NCBI RefSeq assembly: GCF_004785935.1
Contig: NZ_SRRP01000001.1
Location: 620,001-684,000, forward strand
DNA: 64,000 nt
Direction of reading: 5' to 3'
DNA from: Streptococcus rubneri
Lineage (GTDB): Bacteria; Bacillota; Bacilli; Lactobacillales; Streptococcaceae
Below are positions 27,356 through 37,108 of the stretch, in pieces; within the stretch, counting starts at the first letter, position 1; every line of letters starts with the position of its first letter. Under the pieces are notes generated by a model, which had not been told where the DNA came from, did no database searches, and saw only the letters and a list, made by a program, of their open reading frames with translations. The translations under genes and the position numbers were made by a program.

Positions 27356-27361
27356 ATTGTA
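27356..27361 (-). promoter_or_regulatory. Extended -10 directly before yaaA
   Basis: Minus-strand TGGTACAAT; the hexamer ends six bases before the yaaA ATG. It is 17 bases from the divergent -35 of the DUF1836 gene. Confidence 0.6.
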
Positions 27362-27378
27362 CCATATTTCATTTTCCC

Positions 27379-27407
27379 TTGACATAAAATCATCAACATG
27401 TTATCAT
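27379..27407 (+). promoter_or_regulatory. Promoter of the DUF1836-trhA operon
   Basis: -35 TTGACA (27379-27384), 17-base spacer, -10 TATCAT (27402-27407) preceded by TGT. Confidence 0.8.
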
Positions 27408-27435
27408 CTAGTTACTAAAACTAGATATCAAAGAG

Positions 27436-27888
27436 GTGACAACTATTTTATTCAACTACAGTTATCCCAAGTGGGAAGAAATTCCTGATATTGACCTTTA
27501 TTTGGACCAAGTCCTCCTCTATGTCAATAAGGTTTGCGCGCCTTTTATCTCAGAAACAGACAAGGGCTTGACAGCCTCCATGGTCAATAATTACGTTAAA
27601 CACGGCTATCTGCCAAAACCAGATAAGAAGAAATACAAGCGACAGCAGGTTGCCCGTCTCATTGCTATTACGACCTTAAAGACAGTTTTTTCGATACAAG
27701 AGATCTCGGCTACCTTGAATCTCTTGCATAGTCAAGCTGATTCCGCAGACCTCTATAATAGTTTTGTAGACTTCCTACATGAGGAAAAAGAACCTTTGGC
27801 GCCTATTATCCAATCTGCCTGTCGTACCGTGCTACTCTACCAAGAAACCCTATCCTATATCCATGTTCATTCTGAGGAGGAAAAATAA
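27436..27888 (+). CDS. DUF1836 protein, MerR-like helix-turn-helix (unusual start)
   Basis: A protein of about 150 residues with the DUF1836 pattern YPKWEEIPDIDLYLDQVLLYVN and a winged-helix region LTASMVNNYVKHGYLPKPDKKKYKRQQVARLIAI that resembles MerR DNA-binding domains. Role unknown, perhaps a regulator of the next gene, trhA, which starts two bases after its stop. The only conventional start (GTG, 27436) lies inside the ribosome-binding sequence AGAGGTGA. The codon at ideal distance (27445) is ATT, giving MLFNYSYPKW. The listed start is the conventional one. Confidence 0.75.
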   Translation: MTTILFNYSYPKWEEIPDIDLYLDQVLLYVNKVCAPFISETDKGLTASMVNNYVKHGYLPKPDKKKYKRQQVARLIAITTLKTVFSIQEISATLNLLHSQADSADLYNSFVDFLHEEKEPLAPIIQSACRTVLLYQETLSYIHVHSEEEK

Positions 27889-27890
27889 AA

Positions 27891-28538
27891 GTGAATTATG
27901 CTAGTAAATTAAGTAAACGATTATCCTTTGGAGAGGAAGTCGCAAATAGTGTCACCCATGCAGTCGGTGCCGTTTTGATGCTCTTTCTCTTACCAACTTC
28001 TGCTATTTATAGTTATGAAACACATGGGACTCTATCAGCTGTCGGGACTTCTATTTTTGTCATCAGTCTCTTTCTCATGTTTCTCTCATCGACCATCTAC
28101 CATGCTATGGCCTATGACTCACCTCAGAAGTATGTCCTTCGAATCATCGATCACTCCATGATTTATATTGCTATTGCAGGAAGCTACACACCCGTCGTCC
28201 TTTCTCTCATGAACAACTGGTTCGGATATGCCATTATACTGATTCAATGGGGGACGACTATTTTTGGGATACTCTACAAGATTTTTGCTAAGAAGGTAAA
28301 TGAAAAATTCAGTCTGGCCCTCTATTTGATTATGGGTTGGTTGGTGATTTTCATCATCCCGCAGATCATTAGCCAAACAAGTCCAACCTTCTGGGGCTTG
28401 ATGCTGATGGGTGGCCTATGTTACACAGTTGGAGCTGGATTTTACGCCAAAAAGAAGCCTTACTTTCATATGATTTGGCATCTCTTCATCCTAGCTGCTT
28501 CTGCTCTCCAATATATCGCGATTGTGTATGTCATGTAA
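27891..28538 (+). CDS. trhA: PAQR-family membrane protein TrhA (haemolysin III-like)
   Basis: A 215-residue seven-helix protein of the haemolysin III/PAQR family. Conserved features seen: EEVANSVTHAVGA at the N-terminus, SSTIYHAM near residue 67, RIIDHSMIYIAIAGSYTP near 84-101 and FHMIWHLFILAAS at the C-terminal helix; these His/Asp residues are the family's metal-site candidates. The family is linked to membrane fluidity homeostasis. The start is GTG with GAGGAGG about 11 bases upstream. Cotranscribed with the DUF1836 gene. Confidence 0.9.
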   Translation: MNYASKLSKRLSFGEEVANSVTHAVGAVLMLFLLPTSAIYSYETHGTLSAVGTSIFVISLFLMFLSSTIYHAMAYDSPQKYVLRIIDHSMIYIAIAGSYTPVVLSLMNNWFGYAIILIQWGTTIFGILYKIFAKKVNEKFSLALYLIMGWLVIFIIPQIISQTSPTFWGLMLMGGLCYTVGAGFYAKKKPYFHMIWHLFILAASALQYIAIVYVM

Positions 28539-28680
28539 GAGACTGGTAGTACAAAAAATGGGAGTCTAAGAATATTGACCTACATTTTTATTTAATACAA
28601 TTCAAGTGATGCTGAAAAAGTTAAAATGAATGACTAGTAGCTTGATTTAAATAGATAGTGAAACTTTATCATCAATCAGG

Positions 28681-28709
28681 GACTCTCAAAATGGGAGTCT
28701 CTTTTATTA
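28681..28709 (+). terminator. Terminator after trhA region
   Basis: GACTCTC/GGGAGTC (one G-U) with loop AAAAT, followed by TCTTTTATT. It is about 140 bases after the trhA stop. Confidence 0.65.
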
Positions 28710-28717
28710 TTCTTTAC

Positions 28718-28746
28718 TTGCAATTTTAACCCCAATTGACTACAAT
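28718..28746 (+). promoter_or_regulatory. Promoter of the MocR-type regulator gene
   Basis: -35 TTGCAA (28718-28723), 17-base spacer, -10 TACAAT (28741-28746). The box lies downstream of the alternative TTG start (28736), so only the ATG at 28772 can be used. Confidence 0.72.
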
Positions 28747-28771
28747 AAAGAAAAATTGTACGGGGACAGTT

Positions 28772-30040
28772 ATGACAACCAAATATCAAAAGATTTTTAC
28801 AATATTGAAAAACCAGATTGACCAAGGAATCCTAAAAACCGGAGACCGCCTGCCTTCTGTTCGCCAACTGGCCAGTCAGTATGCTTGTAGCAAGGATACT
28901 GTTCAGCGTGCCTTGCTTGAGCTCAGCTATAAAAACTACATCTATGCTAAACCCCAAAGTGGCTACTATGTCTTGGAGGAAGAGACAGTGAAGCATACCG
29001 ACCTGCCTCTCCGTCTCAAGGAAGATCGCTTTCAGGCCTTTGAAGACTTTCGGACTTGTATCAACGAAACCCTTGTCGGCCGTGATAATTACCTCTTCAA
29101 CTACTATGAAAAACAGGAGGGCCTCGTTGACCTCCGTCAGTCTATTGCTTCCCTTCTTCGAGAAGATGCGATATACACCCAAGAGCAACAAATCATTATT
29201 ACCTCAGGGACCCAGCAAGCTCTCTACCTCCTAAGCCAGGTAGCCTTTCCGAACCAAAAAGAAGAAATCTTAGTAGAGCAGCCAACCTACTATCGTATCA
29301 ATAAGCTCATCAAAGACCAGGACTTGCCTTACCAAAGTATTAGTCGTACGCCCAAAGGAATTGACTTTGATCAATTGGAAACGATCTTTAAAACCGGCAA
29401 GATCAAATTTTTCTATACCATTCCGCGCCACCATTACCCGCTGGGACATAGTTATAGCAAGCAAGAGAAGGAACAGATATTAGCCTTAGCAAAGCTTTAT
29501 GATGTCTATATTGTCGAAGACGATTACTTGGGGGATTATGATCCACATTTTTCTCCTAGCTTTCATTACCTGGATGCATCCGACCGGGTCATCTACATCA
29601 AGTCTTTTTCTACCAGCCTCTTCTCTGCCCTTCGGATCACTTCTATGGTCTTGCCCCAAGCCCTCCTAGCCCCTGTCTTAAAATTAAAGGGAACACTTGA
29701 CTACGAGAGTAACTTGGTCATGCAGAAGGCCTTGAGTCTCTATATTGACAATGGCATGTTTGCCAAAAATAAAGGACTCCTTCACCAACAGCAAGCCATC
29801 CAAAAAGAGCAAGCTTCTTCCCTACTCCAGCAACATTCCCTATCCGTCCCTGTATGGCCGGTCATTGGAGGAGTCTTACTAGATTTAAGACAGGTCCCTT
29901 CGGTCGCTCGACTGAAACATAGCGGTCTCCCTCTCCACTTCTTCGAATCTGCCTATATTCAAAGCTGTCCCTATGCCTTTGCCCGTATCAATCAGGACAA
30001 ACTGGAAGAGGTTTTACCCCAAATTATCGCTTATCTATGA
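28772..30040 (+). CDS. MocR-family (GntR HTH plus aminotransferase-like) regulator
   Basis: A 422-residue fusion: GntR winged helix (about 1-70, GDRLPSVRQLASQYACSKDTVQRALLEL) and a fold-type I aminotransferase-like domain (about 85-420). PLP-site landmarks include ITSGTQQALYLLSQ, VEDDYLGDY and the lysine in YIKSFSTSLF. MocR regulators include PdxR (vitamin B6) and GabR. No pdxST or gab genes are in this window, so the target is unknown. The start at 28772 is chosen because earlier codons precede the promoter's -10; the ribosome site is a weak GGGGA. Confidence 0.88.
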   Translation: MTTKYQKIFTILKNQIDQGILKTGDRLPSVRQLASQYACSKDTVQRALLELSYKNYIYAKPQSGYYVLEEETVKHTDLPLRLKEDRFQAFEDFRTCINETLVGRDNYLFNYYEKQEGLVDLRQSIASLLREDAIYTQEQQIIITSGTQQALYLLSQVAFPNQKEEILVEQPTYYRINKLIKDQDLPYQSISRTPKGIDFDQLETIFKTGKIKFFYTIPRHHYPLGHSYSKQEKEQILALAKLYDVYIVEDDYLGDYDPHFSPSFHYLDASDRVIYIKSFSTSLFSALRITSMVLPQALLAPVLKLKGTLDYESNLVMQKALSLYIDNGMFAKNKGLLHQQQAIQKEQASSLLQQHSLSVPVWPVIGGVLLDLRQVPSVARLKHSGLPLHFFESAYIQSCPYAFARINQDKLEEVLPQIIAYL

Positions 30041-30122
30041 TTCAATCCCACCCTTCTATTTCTTGAGTAATTTTATATACAAAACTATGTTACGAAAATA
30101 TTACATTTATTACAAAAATCAC

Positions 30123-30150
30123 TTGACATCTGTAACAATAGGAGTATAAT
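30123..30150 (+). promoter_or_regulatory. Promoter of the lipoprotein at 30180
   Basis: Consensus -35 TTGACA (30123-30128), 16-base spacer, consensus -10 TATAAT (30145-30150). Confidence 0.85.
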
Positions 30151-30179
30151 CTAAGTCAGAAAGATAAAGAGGTGATATT

Positions 30180-30842
30180 ATGAAACGATCTTTGATTCGT
30201 TGGACTGCAGCCTCTCTTGTGGCTGCATCACTTGGACTTGCTTTGGGAGGGTGTGGCTCAAAAGATAAAACAACTTCCTCATCCGAAAAAGCTTCTAGCT
30301 CAAAAGTTGAGAAAAAACCAAAAGCTAGCTTAAATAAAAAAGCTACAGTTTCTTCTTCTCAAGCAAAAGAAAATACTACTCCTTCAAGTCAGGCAAGTAA
30401 CCCGTCAGCTTCAACTGAACCGAACAAGGCAGAAGATACATCTTCAACTGATCAAGCAGTTGTTCCTGCAGCACTTGTCGGCACTTGGGTAGGATCTAGC
30501 CCTCAGGCGGATAGCATCAAAATGACTATTGAAGCTAATGGAGATATTACAACTGTCGTTAGCTTTAAAAATGATAGTGAACCAACCCGCACAGCCACCT
30601 ATACTGCAAGAGCTATTCAAGCATCTGGTAATGTCTATTACTGGGAGTCAGAAGGTCTTAATGGCGCAGATGCTCTTCTTCCTGGTATTACTGGTTTAGG
30701 AGTAGCAAATTTCCGCTTCAAACCAGGATTTATCCTTGAGGAAGGTCATTATACTCCGATAGCCTTCACAACAGATATCAATACAGAATTTGACTATAGC
30801 AATTACAGAGATTTCCACTTCTCATTGACCAAAGAGCAATAA
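30180..30842 (+). CDS. Predicted lipoprotein with Ser/Lys-rich linker
   Basis: A 220-residue lipoprotein: lipobox LALGGC (Cys near residue 25), a low-complexity Ser/Thr/Lys linker to about residue 95, then a beta-rich domain starting LVGTWVGSSPQADSIKMTIEANG, reminiscent of small lipocalin-like or DUF extracellular domains. Function unknown. AGAGGTGA precedes the ATG, a consensus promoter lies upstream and a strong terminator downstream, so it is probably well expressed as a single gene. Confidence 0.78.
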   Translation: MKRSLIRWTAASLVAASLGLALGGCGSKDKTTSSSEKASSSKVEKKPKASLNKKATVSSSQAKENTTPSSQASNPSASTEPNKAEDTSSTDQAVVPAALVGTWVGSSPQADSIKMTIEANGDITTVVSFKNDSEPTRTATYTARAIQASGNVYYWESEGLNGADALLPGITGLGVANFRFKPGFILEEGHYTPIAFTTDINTEFDYSNYRDFHFSLTKEQ

Positions 30843-30863
30843 GGACAGGAAATTCTCTAATAA

Positions 30864-30897
30864 AAAAAAGAATGTTGACCCTCAACATTCTTTTTTT
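30864..30897. terminator. Bidirectional terminator between the lipoprotein and yjbR-like genes
   Basis: GAATGTTGA/TCAACATTC with A-run before and T-run after; functions for both converging genes. Confidence 0.88.
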
Positions 30898-30936
30898 ATG
30901 TTTTATTCACTTTCACAAATCAATTGGGTTAAACCC

Positions 30937-31596
30937 TTACTTCTTAGTCAGGGCCCAGCTCTTAGCCACAAGCTCAAAGAGAAGATCATCCTCCACTCGA
31001 CCATCCAAGGGAATGCTGATCCAGTACTTCTTGTTCATATGATAAGCCGGATAGAAATGGGGTTCTTCTAAGAGTTGGCTGACATGATCCTGTTTAAGAT
31101 TTAAGACCTCAATCTTCCCTTCCTGCCTCGCATCTAGCTTGGACCAGTCTATCTTCATCAAGACGCCAAACCATTTGAGATCCTTTTGATGACGGAAGAC
31201 GCCCGAGTCCGGAGAACGGTCCCAGAGGTATTCGATAGGACGGTCATATTGCCGGCTGATCCAATCCACCAAGCGCTTGGTCTGAGGATACAAAAAATCT
31301 TTGACAGCAAAACAGGAGCTTCTGATATCCTCTAAGGCCTGCTGGCAAGCTTCTCTGACTTGGCCAACATATTGACCAACCATCTGGTCCATATGAAGCT
31401 GCACATAGTCGTCGCCTGTCTCCTGATCCACTAGCCAAAAATGCACTTGCTTACTTTGGACAGTCACATAAAGTTTGAAGTCTCCATCCAGGATCTGTTG
31501 ATCATAGTGAAACTTCTCTCCCTGCTTTGAAAACCCATAAGCTAGAGCTTTTTCATTGTCTATACTGTATTTCTCAAAATAATCTGGTAAAAACAC
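30937..31596 (-). CDS. MmcQ/YjbR-family DNA-binding-like protein
   Basis: A 219-residue protein. The C-terminal half carries the YjbR pattern (FGVLMKIDWSKL, KIEVLNLK, FYPAYHMNKKYWISIPLDG, LVAKSWALTKK), with a CyaY-like fold; the N-terminal 90 residues are an extra domain seen in streptococcal members. Molecular role is unproven. The start is GTG with AAGGAG six to seven bases before it. Confidence 0.82.
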   Translation of the reverse strand: MFLPDYFEKYSIDNEKALAYGFSKQGEKFHYDQQILDGDFKLYVTVQSKQVHFWLVDQETGDDYVQLHMDQMVGQYVGQVREACQQALEDIRSSCFAVKDFLYPQTKRLVDWISRQYDRPIEYLWDRSPDSGVFRHQKDLKWFGVLMKIDWSKLDARQEGKIEVLNLKQDHVSQLLEEPHFYPAYHMNKKYWISIPLDGRVEDDLLFELVAKSWALTKK

Positions 31597-31670
31597 GTAC
31601 TACTCCTTTCCTCCAGTATACCAAAAATCAAGAAAAAAGAGCTGAGATTTCTTCCTCAACTCATATATCT

Positions 31671-32306
31671 TTAAAAGACAACACGAGTTCCATGGACCTG
31701 ATCCACCCCTGGAACATCAAGGAAAAGCTGACGATTCTCCAAAGAGACTCCTCCACCTGCCAAGATTTCTAACTGGCGATCTGCAAGCTGGGCATACTCT
31801 TCGTAGCGTTGCAACCGTTGTTCTAAGTCTGTTTCTGGACTGCCGGCTCTTGTTAATAGTCTCGTCACGCCTACTTTCTTCATCCACTCGATACTCGCAG
31901 CTTGATCTTCTAAAGGAATCTGGTCAAATGCCATATGCATGGTCAATTCAAATCCTTGACTGGCTTCGATGAAACGAAGCATGGCATCTTTATCCAGCTG
32001 ATTGTCAGCAGTCAAAGCCCCAACAGCTAAACCATCAACACCCAGGTCACGGGCAATTTTCCAGTCTTCTAACATTATGTCTAGCTCTTGCTCAGAGTAT
32101 ACAAAATCTCCACCTCGTGGACGAATCATAACGATGACCTTTGCCTGATAATCTTTAGCAAGCTTCACAGCCTCTTTGATCACACCATAGCTTGGAGTCG
32201 TACCTCCAACCGCTAAGTTATCACATAATTCTACACGACGCGCTCCTGCTTGAAAAGCCTTCTCTAACAGTGTTATGTTCTCTGCACAAAATTCATATAA
32301 CGGCAT
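31671..32306 (-). CDS. cutC: Copper homeostasis protein CutC
   Basis: A 211-residue TIM-barrel CutC: EFCAENITLLEKAFQAGARRVELCDNLAVGGTTPSYG at the N-terminus, MIRPRGGDFVYS near residue 60, MAFDQIP near 127 and LLTRAGSP near 150. The family has been linked to cytoplasmic copper handling, though the biochemical role is debated. GGGAG precedes the ATG. A predicted cre site lies between its promoter and start, so sugar-dependent (CcpA) control is possible. Confidence 0.92.
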   Translation of the reverse strand: MPLYEFCAENITLLEKAFQAGARRVELCDNLAVGGTTPSYGVIKEAVKLAKDYQAKVIVMIRPRGGDFVYSEQELDIMLEDWKIARDLGVDGLAVGALTADNQLDKDAMLRFIEASQGFELTMHMAFDQIPLEDQAASIEWMKKVGVTRLLTRAGSPETDLEQRLQRYEEYAQLADRQLEILAGGGVSLENRQLFLDVPGVDQVHGTRVVF

Positions 32307-32320
32307 CCTAAATCTCCCTG

Positions 32321-32338
32321 TATTTGAAATCGTTTTCT
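32321..32338. promoter_or_regulatory. Candidate cre (CcpA) site before cutC
   Basis: On the minus strand AGAAAACGATTTCA fits WGNAANCGNWWNCA at every position. It lies downstream of the predicted promoter, a repressing (roadblock) position. Confidence 0.6.
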
Positions 32339-32344
32339 TGTTCT

Positions 32345-32373
32345 ACCTTACTCTTTTTTCATTTCTTTGTCAA
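32345..32373 (-). promoter_or_regulatory. Promoter of cutC
   Basis: Minus-strand -35 TTGACA (32368-32373), 17-base spacer, weak -10 TAAGGT (32345-32350). Confidence 0.5.
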
Positions 32374-32415
32374 TTAGAAAAACCATCAGCCTCATCAGAA
32401 ACCAATGGTTGATGC

Positions 32416-33018
32416 TTAATAGGAAATTGGAACAATAATCTGTAATACCATGTTCCCTTTTTCGACCTTCGCAGAATAGATTCGGTAGCCACTTGTCGGC
32501 ATGGTCAATTGGATTTGATTCCCTATCATAGTAGCTCCTGTGCCCTCTTGGTTAACTTTTTCAGCAATCTTTGAAGCAACCAAGCTACGTGGAATCGGCA
32601 GATGTCCAAGACGGGCCCGTTCTAGGTTCAAGGTCAATTGTTGATCCGTCACACTAGCTGAAAAGTCCATGCTCACCATGGTTTCCACCGGTCCCAGTTC
32701 AATCGGAACCTGAACATTGATATACTCTCCATTCATAGCAACTGCTGTATTGAGGAGAGTTTCATCTGTCATTTCCCCTGCCATGGATTTAATAACTTGG
32801 CGCAATTGAGGAGAATTCAGTTGAAGCTCTGTTTGCAGGCCAGAAGCAGTCACGTCTGCTGTAGAGAAGCCTTCTTGAGCCAGATCTACCAGCGAAGTAT
32901 TCACTGTTACATTTTTAAATTGCTCTTGAGTCGAAACCTTTGCTGGTATCAAGAAAACTGCTAAGACAATAACTAGGAGGAAGGTCAGTCCGATGAGTCG
33001 TTTGATCCATTTCCACAT
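32416..33018 (-). CDS. YpmS-like (DUF2140) membrane-anchored protein
   Basis: A 200-residue protein with an N-terminal membrane anchor (WKWIKRLIGLTFLLVIVLAVF) and an extracytoplasmic domain. The pattern LGHLPIPRSLV and the MPTSGYRIYSAKVEKGNMVLQI ending match Bacillus YpmS. Function unknown. An upstream codon (33069) extends the frame, but the ATG at 33018 follows AGAGGTGA and starts just before the anchor, so it is preferred. Confidence 0.78.
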   Translation of the reverse strand: MWKWIKRLIGLTFLLVIVLAVFLIPAKVSTQEQFKNVTVNTSLVDLAQEGFSTADVTASGLQTELQLNSPQLRQVIKSMAGEMTDETLLNTAVAMNGEYINVQVPIELGPVETMVSMDFSASVTDQQLTLNLERARLGHLPIPRSLVASKIAEKVNQEGTGATMIGNQIQLTMPTSGYRIYSAKVEKGNMVLQIIVPISY

Positions 33019-33192
33019 ATGGTCACCTCTTTTCGTTTTGATGGATAGAAGAGAATTCACCTCTATCACTATTGATCTATTCTTTTTAAAATACGACTTC
33101 TATTCTACCCTAATTTTTCAAAAAAAGCGAACGAGAGGAATAAGGTGCACATAAGAAAAGAGGTGGAAAAAATCCCAACCCCTATTTGAATG

Positions 33193-33957
33193 TTAATGGA
33201 ATTGCATCCCACCATCCACGATGATGGTTTGTCCTGTAATGTAGTTTGAATCAGGACCAGCAAGGAAGCTAACCGCTGCAGCGACATCTTCGGGTTCGGA
33301 CAAACGTTTAAGGGTAATATCTTTAGCGAAAGTTTGCATACCCCATTCGTCATCTTTACCAGCGTTCTTACCAACTTCATGAGCGATATCATACATCATT
33401 GGAGTCTTAACGATACCAGGTGCATACGCATTGACAGTAATACCTGAATCAGCCAAGTCACGTGCCAAAGTTTGAGTGATACCACGAACTGCAAACTTAG
33501 TACCACCATAGACAGTCAAGTTAGGGTTACCTACAACACCTGCTTGTGAAGTTGCATTGATGATTTTTCCGCCATGGCCAAGCGCCTTGAATTGAGCTTG
33601 TGCAGCTTGAGCACCCCAGATGACACCACCAACGTTGATGGCAAAAGTGCGTTCAAATTGTTCTTCTGTAATCGTATCAAGTGGTGTAGTTGGAGCAACA
33701 CCAGCGTTGTTAACGACAACATTTAAATCTCCAAAATGATCCACAACTTTTTGGAAAGCTGCAGCCACTTCAGCTTGTTTGGAGACATCAGCAACGACCG
33801 CAAAAGCATTCTCTGCTGATAACTCAGCTACTGCTTTTTCTGCTGTCTCAGCATTGTAGTCTAAGACTCCGACCTTGAAGCCATCTTGTACCAATCGTTT
33901 TGCAATCGCAAAACCGATCCCTTGACCTGCACCTGTGACAATAGCTACTTTAGACAT
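33193..33957 (-). CDS. Short-chain dehydrogenase, acetoin(diacetyl) reductase / 2,3-butanediol dehydrogenase type
   Basis: A 254-residue classical SDR. The cofactor motif TGAGQGIG is at residues 8-15, NNAGV near 86, catalytic Ser in ATSQAG, and YGGTK with the Tyr/Lys pair near 152-156; [14 protein letters not shown] is the usual end of BudC/ButA. It probably reduces diacetyl and acetoin with NADH at the end of pyruvate overflow. The frame continues to 34011, but the ATG at 33957 has GGAGG and gives the standard N-terminus. Confidence 0.9.
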   Translation of the reverse strand: MSKVAIVTGAGQGIGFAIAKRLVQDGFKVGVLDYNAETAEKAVAELSAENAFAVVADVSKQAEVAAAFQKVVDHFGDLNVVVNNAGVAPTTPLDTITEEQFERTFAINVGGVIWGAQAAQAQFKALGHGGKIINATSQAGVVGNPNLTVYGGTKFAVRGITQTLARDLADSGITVNAYAPGIVKTPMMYDIAHEVGKNAGKDDEWGMQTFAKDITLKRLSEPEDVAAAVSFLAGPDSNYITGQTIIVDGGMQFH

Positions 33958-34222
33958 ATGATTCCTCCTTGGTATCCCCGATACCAGCAAACGTTCATAG
34001 AAGAACAGCAAAGGTTGACAGTCAGTTTTGTATGAATCTATTATAAGTTCCTTCCAAAACTATGGTAACAGTATACTCCTTTGTGAAAATAGTGTCAAAC
34101 TCTGGCCTGTTATTTTCTAAAGTAATTTACAATCTATCTTATCTTTATTTAGTAATAGATTAACTGATCAAAATAATTTTGAAAAGGGTTTTATATCTTG
34201 ACAAAAACACTCCTATTGCCTA

Positions 34223-34251
34223 TTGTTTTGCGACTTATTTCATGCTACACT
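34223..34251 (+). promoter_or_regulatory. Promoter of the 35-residue peptide gene
   Basis: -35 TTGTTT (34223-34228), 17-base spacer, -10 TACACT (34246-34251) preceded by TGC (extended -10). Confidence 0.65.
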
Positions 34252-34287
34252 AATTATAAGAAAATCAAACAATAAGGAGGTCAAATA

Positions 34288-34395
34288 ATGAAAGAATTCA
34301 TGGATAAATTGAATAACCTACCTAAGCCAGTTCAATACATTATTGCGATCATTATTTTCTTTATTGCGTTTTACATTTCTTATAGCTTGTTTTAA
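34288..34395 (+). CDS. Small single-pass membrane peptide (35 residues)
   Basis: A 35-codon gene with AAGGAGG seven bases before the ATG, its own promoter and terminator. The product has an amphipathic, charged N-terminus (MKEFMDKLNNLPKP) and one hydrophobic helix (about residues 16-35, VQYIIAIIIFFIAF then YISYSLF). No family recognised. It is not adjacent to a toxin-antitoxin partner that I can see; a role as a small regulatory membrane peptide is possible. Coding status rests on the complete set of expression signals. Confidence 0.7.
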   Translation: MKEFMDKLNNLPKPVQYIIAIIIFFIAFYISYSLF

Positions 34396-34420
34396 ACTTT
34401 AAACCAAGACCTCACTATCA

Positions 34421-34455
34421 AACAACTTTTCTTATTTGGAAAGTTGTTTTTGTTT
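34421..34455 (+). terminator. Terminator of the 35-residue peptide gene
   Basis: AACAACTTTT/GAAAGTTGTT stem with TTTTTGTTTT tail. Confidence 0.8.
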
Positions 34456-34521
34456 TCCACAGTAATCAAACCTATCCTACACTTATGTAACCTCTTTCAG
34501 CTTGCATAGATCTACGAAAAC

Positions 34522-34546
34522 TAAAAAGCCTTCTTTCGAAGGCTTC
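34522..34546 (-). terminator. Terminator of glpK
   Basis: AAGCCTTC/GAAGGCTT stem, loop TTTC; TTTTTA on the minus strand. Confidence 0.85.
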
Positions 34547-34574
34547 TCATAAACTTTTCATTTGATGAGTCCCT

Positions 34575-36107
<1,533 letters not shown>

Positions 36108-36276
36108 TTAAACATCTTGTTCTTTCATAAACTAGTATACTCTATTTCATCTAGGATTTGTATCCATTTTTTTAATAAATTACAGTCTAAATTTTCCTTC
36201 TGCTTCTAACTCTATCAGATCAAATTAAAAGAGCCTAAGGTCTTCCTAGTATTTCAAATGCTTATCAAGATCTGCT

Positions 36277-36936
36277 TTAATCCAACCGATTTAAGAATTC
36301 CATGGTCGGACTATCCTGGTAAAGTTCTTTGAGAGGAATCTTATGATAGGCAGAAATCTCTTCCGATGTCACACCGTAACGAATCAAGAGATCATAAATA
36401 CGATTTAAATCATGACGTAATTCATCCGTAATGAGGACATTATCGCTCATTTCTTTTGTTTTCCAATAATAAGATGGCAGAACTTCCTTGGTTTCTATTA
36501 AAATATTTTGCAATAAAGTTCCCCCATGACTATCCTTCTGAGAGATATCTGCTCCAAGTTCTAACATTTTTTTAAAAACCTTGAAGGATTGGTCAGCCTT
36601 TTCCTTAGACGAATACATCTCATATTGACCATTCCAACGTTTGATCATGCGCCTGCAGTCAAATACAGCTCTTCCACCGGCAGTTTGGATGACCGGTTGA
36701 CAAAATGGATTTAGCTCTGTCGGTTCTTCAATAAAGTTAAGATTTGCCCCTCTATCAATGAGTAAGTCCGCAATATCTAAATGTCCCGATTTAATAGCGA
36801 CTTGAAGAAGGGATTGGCCTTGATCTCTTTTAGGTTTGTCACCCGAAACAGCATTGACTTCTTCGGGCTTTTTATCCAATATCTGACGGACAGCCTCTAT
36901 ATCACCTCTTCTCAATAACTGAAAAGTTTTTTGCAT
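36277..36936 (-). CDS. Ankyrin-repeat protein
   Basis: A 219-residue protein with ankyrin-like units: QSLLQVAIKSGHLDIADLLIDRGANLNF (residues 41-68) and KMLELGADISQKDSHGGTLLQNIL (about 122-145). Such repeats mediate protein contacts; partner and role are unknown. The gene has a GGAG site and stands between glpK and a CPBP protease gene. Confidence 0.8.
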   Translation of the reverse strand: MQKTFQLLRRGDIEAVRQILDKKPEEVNAVSGDKPKRDQGQSLLQVAIKSGHLDIADLLIDRGANLNFIEEPTELNPFCQPVIQTAGGRAVFDCRRMIKRWNGQYEMYSSKEKADQSFKVFKKMLELGADISQKDSHGGTLLQNILIETKEVLPSYYWKTKEMSDNVLITDELRHDLNRIYDLLIRYGVTSEEISAYHKIPLKELYQDSPTMEFLNRLD

Positions 36937-37064
36937 GGCCTTTTCTCCTTAAATGATCGATAATCCTATCTCTGAGTTCTTCGTTAAACTAATTATATCA
37001 TTTTACAGATTCCTATATGCTGGAATGCGTCATTAGCTAAAAAGTTTTCGTTTTATCACCATAT

Positions 37065-37096
37065 AAAAAACCTCCCACCGAAATTTAGTGAGAGGT
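37065..37096 (-). terminator. Terminator of the CPBP gene at 37109
   Basis: CCTC-CAC/GTG-GAGG stem with T6 on the minus strand. Confidence 0.75.
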
Positions 37097-37108
37097 ACAA
37101 CTCTATTT

